Part shown: in pieces, positions 49,158-57,169 of the stretch
Layout of the letters: every line of letters starts with the position of its first letter
Position numbering within the stretch: the stretch's first letter is position 1
Source of the DNA: Streptomyces werraensis
GTDB lineage: Bacteria; Actinomycetota; Actinomycetes; Streptomycetales; Streptomycetaceae
NCBI GenBank assembly: GCA_014656175.1
Contig: BNBX01000004.1
Location: 1-58,232 of the forward strand
Direction of reading: 5' to 3'
DNA: 58,232 nt
Translations under genes and position numbers: made by a program
The notes under the pieces: model-generated
The model's input: the letters and a program-made list of their open reading frames with translations, nothing else
Database searches by the model: none
What the model was told of the DNA's origin: nothing

Positions 49158-50606
49158 ATGGAGTACGTGACTCGGATCGTGATCATCGGTGGCGGACCCG
49201 GCGGATACGAAGCGGCGCTGGTCGCCGCACAGCTCGGCGCGGAGGTGACCGTCGTCGACTGCGACGGCCTGGGCGGGGCGTCGGTGCTGACCGACTGCGT
49301 GCCGTCCAAGACCCTGATCGCCACGGCCGAGGTGATGACCACCTTCGACTCCTCCTACGAGGAGCTGGGGATCATCGTCGCCGACGACACCCCGCCCATG
49401 GAGCAGGCCGCCCGGGTGGTCGGCGTCGACCTCGGGAAGGTCAACCGGCGTGTGAAGCGGCTCGCGCTGGCCCAGTCGCACGACATCACCGCCTCGGTCA
49501 CCCGGGCCGGCGCGCGTGTCATGCGTGGGCGCGGGCGGCTCGAAGGGATGCAGGCGCTCGACGGGTCGCGCAAGGTCGTCGTCACCGCTGCCGACGGGTC
49601 CGAGGAGACGCTGACCGCGGACGCCGTGCTCATCGCGACCGGCGGTCATCCCCGTGAGCTGCCCGATGCCCGGCCCGACGGTGAGCGCATCCTGAACTGG
49701 ACCCAGGTGTACGACCTGGACGAGCTCCCCGAGGAGCTCATCGTGGTCGGTTCCGGCGTCACCGGCGCCGAGTTCGCCGGCGCCTACCAGGCCCTCGGCT
49801 CCCGCGTCACGCTCGTGTCCTCGCGCGACCGCGTGCTGCCCGGTGAGGACCCGGACGCCGCCGCCGTGCTGGAGGACGTCTTCCGGCGGCGCGGCATGAA
49901 CGTCATGGCGCGGTCGCGCGCCCAGTCCGCCAAGCGGGTCGGGGACCGGGTCGAGGTCACCCTCGCGGACGGCCGGGTCATCACCGGCACGCACTGTCTG
50001 ATGGCCGTCGGCGCCATCCCGAACTCCGAGGGCATGGGCCTGGAGGAGGCCGGCGTGAGGCTGCGCGACTCGGGGCACATCTGGACCGACAAGGTGTCGC
50101 GGACCACCGCTCCGGGTGTGTACGCGGCCGGTGACGTCACCGGTGTCTTCGCCCTCGCCTCGGTGGCCGCCATGCAGGGGCGGATCGCCATGTACCACTT
50201 CCTCGGCGACGCGGTCGCCCCGCTGAATCTGAAGACGGTGTCGTCGAACGTCTTCACCGACCCCGAGATCGCCACCGTCGGCTACTCGCAGGCAGACGTG
50301 GACGGCGGGAAGATCGACGCGCGTGTGGTGAAGCTGCCGCTGCTGCGCAACCCGCGCGCCAAGATGCAGGGCATCCGCGACGGCTTCGTCAAGATCTTCT
50401 GCCGCCCCGGTACCGGCATCGTCGTCGGCGGCGTCGTCGTGGCGCCGCGCGCCTCGGAACTCATCCACCCCATCTCGATCGCGGTCGACAACAACCTGAC
50501 CGTCGAACAGATCGCGAACGCCTTCACCGTGTATCCGTCGCTGTCGGGCTCGATCGCCGAGGTGGCGCGGCAGCTGCACACGCGGAAGGCGGGCGCCGAG
50601 GCCTGA
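49158..50606 (+). CDS. NAD(P)H-quinone dehydrogenase, LpdA-like flavoprotein disulfide reductase
   Basis: A 482-aa pyridine-nucleotide disulfide-reductase-family flavoprotein. FAD motif GGGPGG is at the N-terminus, a second nucleotide fold is VVGSGVTGAEFAGAY, the FAD contact GVYAAGDVTGVFALA is near residue 325, and the dimerisation domain begins around NVFTDPEIATVGY. The redox pair that is CxxxxC in lipoamide dehydrogenases reads GGASVLTDCVPSK: only the second Cys remains, and the C-terminal HPHPTxxE motif is replaced by FTVYPSLSGS. This is the pattern of mycobacterial LpdA (Rv3303c-type), a quinone reductase and not a lipoamide dehydrogenase. ATG 49158; GTG 49167 possible. Confidence 0.9.
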   Translation: MEYVTRIVIIGGGPGGYEAALVAAQLGAEVTVVDCDGLGGASVLTDCVPSKTLIATAEVMTTFDSSYEELGIIVADDTPPMEQAARVVGVDLGKVNRRVKRLALAQSHDITASVTRAGARVMRGRGRLEGMQALDGSRKVVVTAADGSEETLTADAVLIATGGHPRELPDARPDGERILNWTQVYDLDELPEELIVVGSGVTGAEFAGAYQALGSRVTLVSSRDRVLPGEDPDAAAVLEDVFRRRGMNVMARSRAQSAKRVGDRVEVTLADGRVITGTHCLMAVGAIPNSEGMGLEEAGVRLRDSGHIWTDKVSRTTAPGVYAAGDVTGVFALASVAAMQGRIAMYHFLGDAVAPLNLKTVSSNVFTDPEIATVGYSQADVDGGKIDARVVKLPLLRNPRAKMQGIRDGFVKIFCRPGTGIVVGGVVVAPRASELIHPISIAVDNNLTVEQIANAFTVYPSLSGSIAEVARQLHTRKAGAEA

Positions 50607-50648
50607 CCCGGCCCTATACCACTTGCCGTGGGGCCGTGCGAACAACTT

Positions 50649-50678
50649 CTGCTATTCAGCGCAAACTGCTGAAAGCAG
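50649..50678. promoter_or_regulatory. Inverted repeat upstream of deoR-family gene (candidate auto-operator)
   Basis: CTGCTATTCAGC (50649-50660) and GCTGAAAGCAG (50668-50678) form an inverted repeat with one inserted base, 28 bp before the GTG of the DeoR-family gene. The surroundings are AT-richer than usual. It differs completely from CTACGCGCGTAG. Confidence 0.6.
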
Positions 50679-50705
50679 ACGGTCGTCGGCGTTACTGTCA
50701 GTTTC

Positions 50706-51671
50706 GTGTTCGCTGCAGAACGTCGCCAATTGATCCTCGAAATGGTGCGAGCGAACGGAGCCGTGTCGCTCCGTGAGCTCGCCCGCGTCGTCCAGACCTC
50801 CGAAGTGACCGTACGGCGGGACGTGCGCGCGCTGGAGGCAGAAGGACTCCTCGACCGACGGCACGGCGGTGCGGTGCTGCCGGGCGGTTTCACACGCGAG
50901 TCCGGCTTCCCGCAGAAGTCGCACCTCGCCACCGCCGAGAAGACCGCCATCGCCGACCTCGCCGCGAACCTCGTGGAGGAGGGCGAGGCCATCGTGGTCG
51001 GCGCGGGCACCACCACACAGGAGCTGGCCCGCCGGCTCGCCCGGGTGCCCGGGCTGACGGTCGTCACCAACTCCCTGCTGGTCGCCCAGGCGCTCGCCCA
51101 CGCCAACCGGGTCGAGGTCGTGATGACCGGCGGCACGCTGCGCGGCTCCAACTACGCCCTCGTCGGCAGCGGCGCCGAGCAGTCCCTGCAGGGGCTGCGG
51201 GTGTCCCGGGCGTTCCTCTCGGGCAGCGGCCTGACCGCCGAGCGCGGGCTGTCCACGTCCAACATGCTGTCGGCGTCCGTCGACCGGGCGCTGGTGCAGG
51301 CCGCCGCCGAGGTGGTGGTCCTCGCCGACCACACCAAGCTCGGCACGGACACCATGTTCCAGACGGTGCCCACGGACCTCATCACCCGGCTGGTCACCGA
51401 CGAGCCGCCCGCGCAGGACGACCGCGCGGCGACCGAGCTCCAGGCCCTCGCGGACCAGGGCGTGCAGATCGCCGTCGCCGGGGCGCCGGGGGGAAACGGC
51501 GGCGCGGGAGGTGACGGCCCGCCGTCCGGGCGGCAGCGCCGTGACGTCCCGCTGCCCGGCCCTAGGCGGCAGGCCCCCGGACTGCGTACGGCCGTGGCGC
51601 TGGGCGCCGCGTCCGACCAAGGGCAGGGCGCCGAGCGGGCCGCCCGGGTGGCGGACATGCGGCGGCGCTGA
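50706..51671 (+). CDS. DeoR-family transcriptional regulator with disordered C-terminal tail
   Basis: A 321-aa DeoR/GlpR-type regulator. The N-terminal helix-turn-helix is AAERRQLILEMVRANGAVSLRELARVVQTSEVTVRRDVRALEAEGLLDRRHGGAV, and the sugar-phosphate isomerase-like sensor domain includes VVGAGTTTQELARRL, LTVVTNSLLVAQAL, VVMTGGTLRGSNYALVGSGAE and VVLADHTKLG. The family is typically ~255 residues; here ~70 extra residues of Gly/Pro/Arg-rich, probably disordered sequence follow. It would sense a phosphorylated sugar, but its own promoter carries a different inverted repeat and no CTACGCGCGTAG, so it is not obviously the nucleoside regulator. A strong hairpin follows. Confidence 0.9.
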   Translation: MFAAERRQLILEMVRANGAVSLRELARVVQTSEVTVRRDVRALEAEGLLDRRHGGAVLPGGFTRESGFPQKSHLATAEKTAIADLAANLVEEGEAIVVGAGTTTQELARRLARVPGLTVVTNSLLVAQALAHANRVEVVMTGGTLRGSNYALVGSGAEQSLQGLRVSRAFLSGSGLTAERGLSTSNMLSASVDRALVQAAAEVVVLADHTKLGTDTMFQTVPTDLITRLVTDEPPAQDDRAATELQALADQGVQIAVAGAPGGNGGAGGDGPPSGRQRRDVPLPGPRRQAPGLRTAVALGAASDQGQGAERAARVADMRRR

Positions 51672-51685
51672 ACGGCGTACACGAA

Positions 51686-51722
51686 AGCGCCCGGCGCCCC
51701 CCGTGGGAGGGCGCCGGGCGCT
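51686..51722. terminator. Terminator hairpin between deoR-family gene and accA2
   Basis: Stem AGCGCCCGGCGCCC with GGGCGCCGGGCGCT (51686-51722) around CCCGTGGGA, between convergent genes: 15 nt after the regulator stop and 12 nt after the carboxylase stop on the other strand. Confidence 0.78.
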
Positions 51723-51734
51723 GTGACGTGAGCG

Positions 51735-53507
51735 TCAGTCCTTGATCTCGCAGATCGCCGCGCCGGACGTGACCGAGGCGCCGACCTCCGCGTTCAGGCC
51801 CTTGACGGTGCCGGAGCGGTGGGCGTTGATGGGCTGCTCCATCTTCATCGCCTCCAGGACGACGACCAGGTCGCCCTCCTTCACCTCCTGGCCCTCCTCC
51901 ACCGCGACCTTGACGATCGTGCCCTGCATCGGGGAGGCAAGGGTGTCACCCGAGGCCGCCGGGCCCGACTTGCGGGCGGCGCGGCGCTTCGGCTTGGCGC
52001 CGGCGGCCAGACCCGTGCGCGCCAGGCTCATGCCGAGCGACGCGGGCAGCGAGACCTCCAGGCGCTTGCCGCCGACCTCGACGACGACCGTCTCGCGGCC
52101 GGCCTCCTCCTCCGCGTCCGCGTCCACGGGCGAGGCGAAGGGCTTGATGTCGTTGACGAACTCCGTCTCGATCCAGCGGGTGTGGACCGTGAAGGGCTCG
52201 GCGGAGCCGGTCAGCTCGGGAGCGAACGCCGGGTCCTTGACCACCGCGCGGTGGAACGGGATGGCCGTGGCCATGCCCTCCACCGTGAACTCCTCCAGGG
52301 CCCGCGAGGCGCGCTGCAGGGCCTGCTCACGGGTGGCGCCGGTGACGATCAGCTTCGCCAGCAGGGAGTCCCACGCCGGGCCGATCACGCTGCCGGACTC
52401 CACACCCGCGTCCAGACGCACACCCGGGCCGGACGGCGGGGCGAACGCGGTGACGGTGCCGGGGGCGGGCAGGAAGCCCCGGCCCGGGTCCTCGCCGTTG
52501 ATGCGGAACTCGAAGGAGTGACCGCGCAGCGGCGGGTCGTCGTAGCCGAGCTCCTCGCCGTCGGCGATGCGGAACATCTCGCGCACCAGGTCGATGCCGG
52601 AGACCTCCTCGGTCACCGGGTGCTCCACCTGGAGGCGGGTGTTGACCTCGAGGAAGGAGATCGTGCCGTCGTTGCCGACGAGGAACTCCACCGTGCCCGC
52701 GCCGACGTAGCCGGCCTCCTTCAGGATGGCCTTGGAGGCGCGGTAGAGCTCCGCGACCTGCTCGTCGGAGAGGAACGGCGCCGGGGCCTCCTCCACCAGC
52801 TTCTGGTGCCGGCGCTGCAGCGAGCAGTCACGGGTGGAGACGACCACCACGTTGCCGTGGCTGTCGGCCAGGCACTGGGTCTCGACGTGCCGGGGCTTGT
52901 CGAGGTAGCGCTCGACGAAGCACTCGCCGCGGCCGAAGGCGGCGACCGCCTCGCGCACGGCCGAGTCGTACAGCTCGGGGACCTCTTCGAGGGTCCGGGC
53001 GACCTTCAGGCCGCGCCCGCCGCCGCCGAAGGCGGCCTTGATGGCGATCGGCAGGCCGTGCTCCTCGGCGAACGCGACCACCTCGTCCGCGCCGGACACC
53101 GGGTCGGGCGTACCCGCCACGAGGGGGGCGCCGGCGCGCTGGGCGATGTGCCGGGCGGCGACCTTGTCACCGAGGTCGCGGATGGCCTGCGGAGGCGGAC
53201 CGATCCAGATCAGGCCCGCGTCCAGTACCGCCTGGGCGAATTCGGCGTTCTCCGAGAGGAAGCCGTAGCCGGGGTGGATCGCGTCGGCCCCCGACTCCCG
53301 CGCGGCCTTCAGCACCTTGTCGATGTCGAGGTAACTGGTGGCCGGAGTGTCACCGCCCAGGGCGAACGCCTCATCCGCGGCGCGGACATGCAGAGCGTCC
53401 CGGTCCGGGTCGGCGTAGACGGCAACGCTCGCGATCCCGGCATCCCGGCAGGCCCGGGCAACGCGGACAGCGATTTCGCCACGGTTGGCGATGAGCACCT
53501 TGCGCAC
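51735..53507 (-). CDS. accA2: Acetyl/propionyl-CoA carboxylase alpha subunit (biotin carboxylase + BCCP)
   Basis: A 590-aa alpha subunit, the length I recall for Streptomyces AccA2. The biotin carboxylase part has [22 protein letters not shown], the glycine-rich ATP loop [18 protein letters not shown]-independent catalytic residues in [24 protein letters not shown] and the RINGEDP stretch. The C-terminal biotinyl domain has the acceptor Lys in [15 protein letters not shown] Lys/Arg-rich linker ([11 protein letters not shown]) joins them. It carboxylates biotin for the PccB and AccB-type beta subunits. GTG 53507 follows a strong AGGAGGGAG. Its partner pccB/accE lies 2 kb away on the same strand, beyond maf. 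Confidence 0.93.
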   Translation of the reverse strand: MRKVLIANRGEIAVRVARACRDAGIASVAVYADPDRDALHVRAADEAFALGGDTPATSYLDIDKVLKAARESGADAIHPGYGFLSENAEFAQAVLDAGLIWIGPPPQAIRDLGDKVAARHIAQRAGAPLVAGTPDPVSGADEVVAFAEEHGLPIAIKAAFGGGGRGLKVARTLEEVPELYDSAVREAVAAFGRGECFVERYLDKPRHVETQCLADSHGNVVVVSTRDCSLQRRHQKLVEEAPAPFLSDEQVAELYRASKAILKEAGYVGAGTVEFLVGNDGTISFLEVNTRLQVEHPVTEEVSGIDLVREMFRIADGEELGYDDPPLRGHSFEFRINGEDPGRGFLPAPGTVTAFAPPSGPGVRLDAGVESGSVIGPAWDSLLAKLIVTGATREQALQRASRALEEFTVEGMATAIPFHRAVVKDPAFAPELTGSAEPFTVHTRWIETEFVNDIKPFASPVDADAEEEAGRETVVVEVGGKRLEVSLPASLGMSLARTGLAAGAKPKRRAARKSGPAASGDTLASPMQGTIVKVAVEEGQEVKEGDLVVVLEAMKMEQPINAHRSGTVKGLNAEVGASVTSGAAICEIKD

Positions 53508-53847
53508 GATTGAGGCTCCCTCCTTGAAACAAGCCGAGTTTAGGGACTGCCGACACGGCACTTCGACCCGTCCCCAGTGGTGAGCTTGCCCACACGGAGC
53601 GTGATGCGAGGCTCGCTCGACCCGCGAAAGCCCTTGTCGCACCTCGGTACGCAGGCCTCCTCCCGGAAACCCTAGCCTCGTCGTGTGGTCAAGGTCTCTG
53701 TGAGAGCGTGCTGCGGCCCACTTCGTTTCTTTGTGGAGTCCCTACGAATGGCCCAATGATTCTTTGCCCGTCGCACGCCCCTTGTACCGAGGTTTACCCG
53801 TTAGTAGCCTTCGCGTCGTCCCGAACATACTCGGGGTAACCACAGTT
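53508..53847. other. Divergent intergenic region between accA2 and a membrane protein
   Basis: 340 bp without a firmly supported gene. It is AT-richer than the surroundings, especially 53725-53850 (AATGATTCTTTGCC, TTTACCCGTTAGTAG), and contains the accA2 leader with its GGAGGGAG. A plausible -10 for accA2 on the minus strand is TAAACT (53543-53538). An open frame from ATG 53731 runs into the downstream membrane protein, but its N-terminal part has no protein-like character. Confidence 0.5.
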
Positions 53848-54330
53848 GTGCTCGAAAGTGGGTGGGGGCCGGTGGTCCGCAGACCGGTGGCGTGGATCGT
53901 CGCGCTCGTGCTGTTCGCCGAGGCGCTGGGAGTGCTGGCGGTGAACTGGTTCCTGGGGGTCGTCGTCGACCGCCAGGACATGTCGCTGGCCGGCCTCGAC
54001 CCGGACGTGATGTCGGTGTCGTCGAAGGCCGGCGGAGTGGCCTTCGGGCTCTACTTCGGCCTGTGCGGCCTGGTGGCCCTGCTGGTCGCCCTGCGCGACC
54101 GGGCCCCGGCCGGGTTCGGCAAGGTGCTGCTGATCAGCGCCGCCGTGGTGCACGCGCTGCTCGGCGCCTTCGCGTGGGGCCTGATCGGCTGGACGGCGTT
54201 CCTCCTCATGGTCGTCGTCCTCGCGCTGATCGTGCTGCTCCTGATGACGTACGACGGGCGGCCGGAGGGGCCCGAGCCCGCCGACGCCGGGGCGCCCGTC
54301 AGTCCTCCCGCGGCGCCCACAGCTCCGTGA
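53848..54330 (+). CDS. Small integral membrane protein, function unknown
   Basis: A 160-aa protein with four hydrophobic helices: [72 protein letters not shown] and [18 protein letters not shown], plus an acidic/proline-rich cytoplasmic tail. [21 protein letters not shown] loop lies outside between helices 1 and 2. I recognise it as a conserved actinobacterial hypothetical protein but not its role. Start options are GTG 53848 or GTG 53872 (GGTGGGGG just upstream), the conserved sequence starting at RRPVAWIV. The 3' end overlaps maf by 32 bp tail to tail. Confidence 0.7.
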   Translation: MLESGWGPVVRRPVAWIVALVLFAEALGVLAVNWFLGVVVDRQDMSLAGLDPDVMSVSSKAGGVAFGLYFGLCGLVALLVALRDRAPAGFGKVLLISAAVVHALLGAFAWGLIGWTAFLLMVVVLALIVLLLMTYDGRPEGPEPADAGAPVSPPAAPTAP

Positions 54331-54919
54331 TGCCGACGCCCAGCTCGGCCAGCAGGCGCCGGACCAGCGGCAGGCTGATGCCGATCACGTTGCCGTGGTC
54401 GCCGTCGATGCCGTCGATGAACGGCGCCGAGCGGCCGTCCAGGGTGAACGCCCCCGCCACGTGCAGCGGTTCGCCGGAGGCCACGTAGGCCACGATCTCC
54501 TCGTCCGAGGGTTCGCCGAAACGGACCACCGTGGAGGCGGTGGCGGAGGCGTAACGGCCGCTGAGGGTGTCGTAGACGCAGTGGCCGGTCTGGAGCGTCC
54601 CCACGCGGCCCCGCATCGCCTTCCAGCGCGCGGTGGCCTCCTCGGCGTCCGCCGGCTTGCCGAGGGCCTGGCCGTCCAGCTCCAGCACCGAGTCGCACCC
54701 GATCACCAGCGCGCCCTTCACCTCGGGCCTCGCCGCGACCACGGACGCCTTCGCCTCGGCCAGGGCCAGCGCCAGCTCGGCGGGGGTGGGGGCGGAGACG
54801 GCGTCCTCGTCGACGCCGCTGACGATCACCTCGGGGGCCAGTCCTGCCTGGCGGAGCAGCCCGAGCCGGGCGGGGGACTGGGAGGCGAGCACGAGGCGGC
54901 GGCGCGGCTGATCTGTCAT
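54299..54919 (-). CDS. maf: Maf-like nucleoside triphosphate pyrophosphatase
   Basis: A 206-aa Maf/HAM1-like pyrophosphatase. [19 protein letters not shown] is the nucleotide-binding start, [18 protein letters not shown] the metal/substrate region, [19 protein letters not shown] and [16 protein letters not shown] the remaining conserved stretches. Homologues hydrolyse dTTP/UTP or modified nucleotides as house-cleaning enzymes and affect division. It is downstream of the pccB-accE genes on the same strand, with a small ORF between. The 3' end overlaps a convergent gene by 32 bp. Confidence 0.92.
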   Translation of the reverse strand: MTDQPRRRLVLASQSPARLGLLRQAGLAPEVIVSGVDEDAVSAPTPAELALALAEAKASVVAARPEVKGALVIGCDSVLELDGQALGKPADAEEATARWKAMRGRVGTLQTGHCVYDTLSGRYASATASTVVRFGEPSDEEIVAYVASGEPLHVAGAFTLDGRSAPFIDGIDGDHGNVIGISLPLVRRLLAELGVGITELWAPRED

Positions 54920-54994
54920 GCGGTCAGCGTATCGGCGTCCTCCGGATGCCTCATCCCGCGTCCCGGACGCCCCTGGTACCGGGCGGGAGGCGCC

Positions 54995-55123
54995 TCACCT
55001 CACGCCGATCACGAGCATCGCCACGACCATGGCCAGTGCCATGAGAACCCCCAGCCGCCGCAGCATCTCCTGCGTGTCGCGCAGTTCCTTCGGCGGCTTG
55101 TTCTCGGGGTCGGACCACAGCAT
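54995..55123 (-). CDS. Very small membrane protein between accE and maf
   Basis: A 42-aa protein, too short for most gene finders: an acidic/basic N-terminus (LWSDPENKPPKELRDTQEML) followed by one hydrophobic helix (LGVLMALAMVVAMLVIGVR). GGAGGA stands immediately before ATG 55123, with tighter than usual spacing. The amphipathic-then-membrane pattern and the position between accE and maf suggest a genuine conserved microprotein; I recall a similar short protein at this place in other Streptomyces. Function unknown. It could equally be a coincidental frame. Confidence 0.6.
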   Translation of the reverse strand: MLWSDPENKPPKELRDTQEMLRRLGVLMALAMVVAMLVIGVR

Positions 55124-55158
55124 TCCTCCAGCGTGCGGCGGAGCCGGCGGAGGGCGCC

Positions 55159-55174
55159 TGAGTACGCGTACTCA
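55159..55174. promoter_or_regulatory. 16-bp perfect palindrome upstream of the small membrane protein gene
   Basis: TGAGTACGCGTACTCA, fully self-complementary, 36 bp before the microprotein ATG. Its size and TA-containing core fit a dimeric regulator site. No second copy was noticed in the window. Confidence 0.6.
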
Positions 55175-55198
55175 ACTTGGCGGAACGCGGCCGGGGAC

Positions 55199-55236
55199 GC
55201 CGTACGGCCGTACGCCTCGTGTACGGCCCGTACGGC
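55199..55236 (-). terminator. Hairpin after accE
   Basis: GCCGTACGGCCGTAC (55199-55213) pairs with GTACGGCCCGTACGGC (55221-55236) with one bulge and a short loop, 12 nt after the accE stop on the minus strand. The left arm contains the perfect palindrome CGTACGGCCGTACG. It probably ends or processes the pccB-accE transcript. Confidence 0.68.
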
Positions 55237-55247
55237 GTCCGGCGGGA

Positions 55248-55460
55248 TCAGCCGCCCGGCCAGTACGTCCGTGACCACGACGCCGGGCCCGGCTGGGGCA
55301 CGCGGCGCGCGGCGATGCGCGACGGGTCGGACCAGGCGTCGGGAACCGTGGGCGCGCCGGACGGCAGGGCGGCCGCCGCCGCGGCGCGCGCCCTGACCAC
55401 CGCCAGTGCGGCGGCCAGCTCCTCCGGGGTCGGGTTGCCCCGTACGACCTTGATCGTCAC
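55248..55460 (-). CDS. accE: Acyl-CoA carboxylase epsilon subunit
   Basis: A 70-aa epsilon subunit of the actinobacterial acyl-CoA carboxylase. The typical pattern is IKVVRGNPTPEELAAALAVVRARAAA at the N-terminus and WSDPSRIAARRVPQPGPASWSRTYWPG at the C-terminus, which binds the beta subunit and raises activity. GTG 55460 has AAGGAG 7 nt upstream and lies 9 nt after pccB. It is specific to actinobacteria, supporting the taxonomic call. Confidence 0.92.
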   Translation of the reverse strand: MTIKVVRGNPTPEELAAALAVVRARAAAAAALPSGAPTVPDAWSDPSRIAARRVPQPGPASWSRTYWPGG

Positions 55461-55469
55461 AGCGGCTCC

Positions 55470-57059
55470 TTACAGGGGGATGTTGCCGTGCTTCTTCGGG
55501 GGCAGGCTCTCGCGCTTGGTCCGCAGCTGACGCAGACCGCGCACGATGTGGCGGCGGGTGTCGGACGGCATGATCACCGCGTCGACGTAACCCCGCTCGG
55601 CGGCGACGTAGGGGTTGAGGAGGGCGTCCTCGTACTCCTGCATCAGCCGGGCGCGGGTCGCCTCGGCGTCGTCCGACTCGGCGATGGTGCGACGGTGCAG
55701 GATGTTGACGGCGCCCTGCGCGCCCATCACCGCGATCTGGGCCGTCGGCCAGGCCAGGTTGAGGTCGGCGCCCAGGTGCTTGGAGCCCATGACGTCGTAC
55801 GCGCCGCCGAACGCCTTGCGGGTGATCACCGTGATCAGCGGGACGGTGGCCTCCGCGTACGCGTAGATCAGCTTCGCGCCGCGGCGGATGATGCCGTCGT
55901 GCTCCTGGTCCACGCCGGGCAGGAAGCCGGGGACGTCGACGAAGGTCAGCACCGGGATGTTGAAGGCGTCGCAGGTCCGCACGAAGCGGGCCGCCTTCTC
56001 CGACGCGGTGATGTCCAGGCAGCCGGCGAACTGCATCGGCTGGTTCGCCACGATGCCGACCGGGCGGCCCTCGACGCGGCCGTACCCCGTGAGGATGTTC
56101 GGCGCGAACAGGGGCTGCGTCTCGAAGAACTCCGCGTCGTCCAGGACGTGCTCGATGACCGTGTGCATGTCGTACGGCTGGTTCGCCGAGTCCGGCACGA
56201 TCGTGTCGAGTTCGCGGTCCTCGTCGGTGACCGTCAGGTCCGCCTCCTCGGGGAAGGAGGGGGGCTCCGAGAGGTTGTTGGACGGCAGGTACGAGAGGAG
56301 CTGCTTGACGTACTCGATCGCGTCCTTCTCGTCGCCCGCCATGTGGTGCGCGACGCCCGAGGTGGAGTTGTGGGTCCGGGCGCCGCCCAGCTCCTCGAAG
56401 CCGACGTCCTCGCCGGTGACCGTCTTGATGACGTCCGGGCCGGTGATGAACATGTGGCTGGTCTGGTCGACCATGATCGTGAAGTCGGTGATCGCGGGGG
56501 AGTAGACCGCGCCGCCCGCGCAGGGGCCCACCACCAGGCTGATCTGCGGGATCACGCCGGAGGCGTGAGTGTTGCGGCGGAAGATCTCGCCGTACGCGCC
56601 GAGGGAGGCCACGCCCTCCTGGATGCGGGCGCCGCCGGAGTCGTTGATGCCGATGACCGGGCAGCCGGTCTTCAGCGCGAAGTCCATGACCTTCACGATC
56701 TTCTGGCCGTAGACCTCGCCGAGGGCGCCGCCGAAGACGGTGAAGTCCTGGGAGAAGACGGCGACCGGGCGGCCGTCGACCGTGCCGTAACCGGTGACGA
56801 CGCCGTCGCCGTACGGGCGGTTCGCGTCGAGACCGAAGTTGGTGGAGCGGTGCCGGGCGAACTCGTCCAGTTCGACGAAGGAGCCCTCGTCGAGCAGGAG
56901 ATCGATCCGCTCACGGGCCGTCAGCTTGCCCTTGGCATGCTGCTTTTCGACGGCACGTGCGGAGCCGGCGTGCGTCGCCTCTTCGATACGACGCTGGAGG
57001 TCCGCGAGCTTGCCCGCGGTGGTGTGGATGTCAGGCTGCTGCTCTTCCGGCTCGGACAT
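55470..57059 (-). CDS. pccB: Propionyl-CoA carboxylase beta subunit
   Basis: A 529-aa carboxyltransferase beta subunit that makes methylmalonyl-CoA (and malonyl-CoA less well). Crotonase-type halves contain the first oxyanion region [16 protein letters not shown] and the second [24 protein letters not shown]. The substrate-selecting residue equivalent to Asp422 of S. coelicolor PccB is visible as the Asp in [20 protein letters not shown]; Asp there favours propionyl-CoA over acetyl-CoA-only use. It pairs with the alpha subunit at 51735-53507 and AccE next door. ATG 57059; divergent from birA. Confidence 0.95.
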   Translation of the reverse strand: MSEPEEQQPDIHTTAGKLADLQRRIEEATHAGSARAVEKQHAKGKLTARERIDLLLDEGSFVELDEFARHRSTNFGLDANRPYGDGVVTGYGTVDGRPVAVFSQDFTVFGGALGEVYGQKIVKVMDFALKTGCPVIGINDSGGARIQEGVASLGAYGEIFRRNTHASGVIPQISLVVGPCAGGAVYSPAITDFTIMVDQTSHMFITGPDVIKTVTGEDVGFEELGGARTHNSTSGVAHHMAGDEKDAIEYVKQLLSYLPSNNLSEPPSFPEEADLTVTDEDRELDTIVPDSANQPYDMHTVIEHVLDDAEFFETQPLFAPNILTGYGRVEGRPVGIVANQPMQFAGCLDITASEKAARFVRTCDAFNIPVLTFVDVPGFLPGVDQEHDGIIRRGAKLIYAYAEATVPLITVITRKAFGGAYDVMGSKHLGADLNLAWPTAQIAVMGAQGAVNILHRRTIAESDDAEATRARLMQEYEDALLNPYVAAERGYVDAVIMPSDTRRHIVRGLRQLRTKRESLPPKKHGNIPL

Positions 57060-57148
57060 CGGGATGCGGCTCCCTGCCTGCTCAAAAGGGGGGACGGTTA
57101 CTCATCCGTAGCGTAGTGGGGGGCTGTGCGTTCGGCAGTGCGGTGTTT

Positions 57149-57165
57149 CCCACACCTAGTGTGGG
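57149..57165. promoter_or_regulatory. Palindrome CCCACAC-CTA-GTGTGGG in the pccB/birA spacer
   Basis: Perfect 7-bp arms with a 3-bp spacer, ending 4 nt before the birA ATG. It overlaps the birA ribosome-binding region and could be an operator or a translation-blocking hairpin; the divergent spacer with pccB is 110 bp. Confidence 0.62.
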
Positions 57166-57169
57166 TTGC

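Noticed and set aside
50706..51671. The DeoR-family protein as the regulator of the CTACGCGCGTAG sites
   Set aside because: Its own promoter has a different inverted repeat and no copy of the palindrome; proximity alone is insufficient, so it was not claimed.
53731..53847. N-terminal extension of the membrane protein from ATG 53731
   Set aside because: The added 39 residues have no helix or conserved pattern and lie over an AT-rich promoter-like region; conservation starts at RRPVAWIV.
55009..55278. 89-codon minus-strand frame between accE and maf
   Set aside because: It spans the accE end, the hairpin and the palindrome, has a Cys/Arg-rich tail with no protein-like pattern, and conflicts with the better 42-aa frame.
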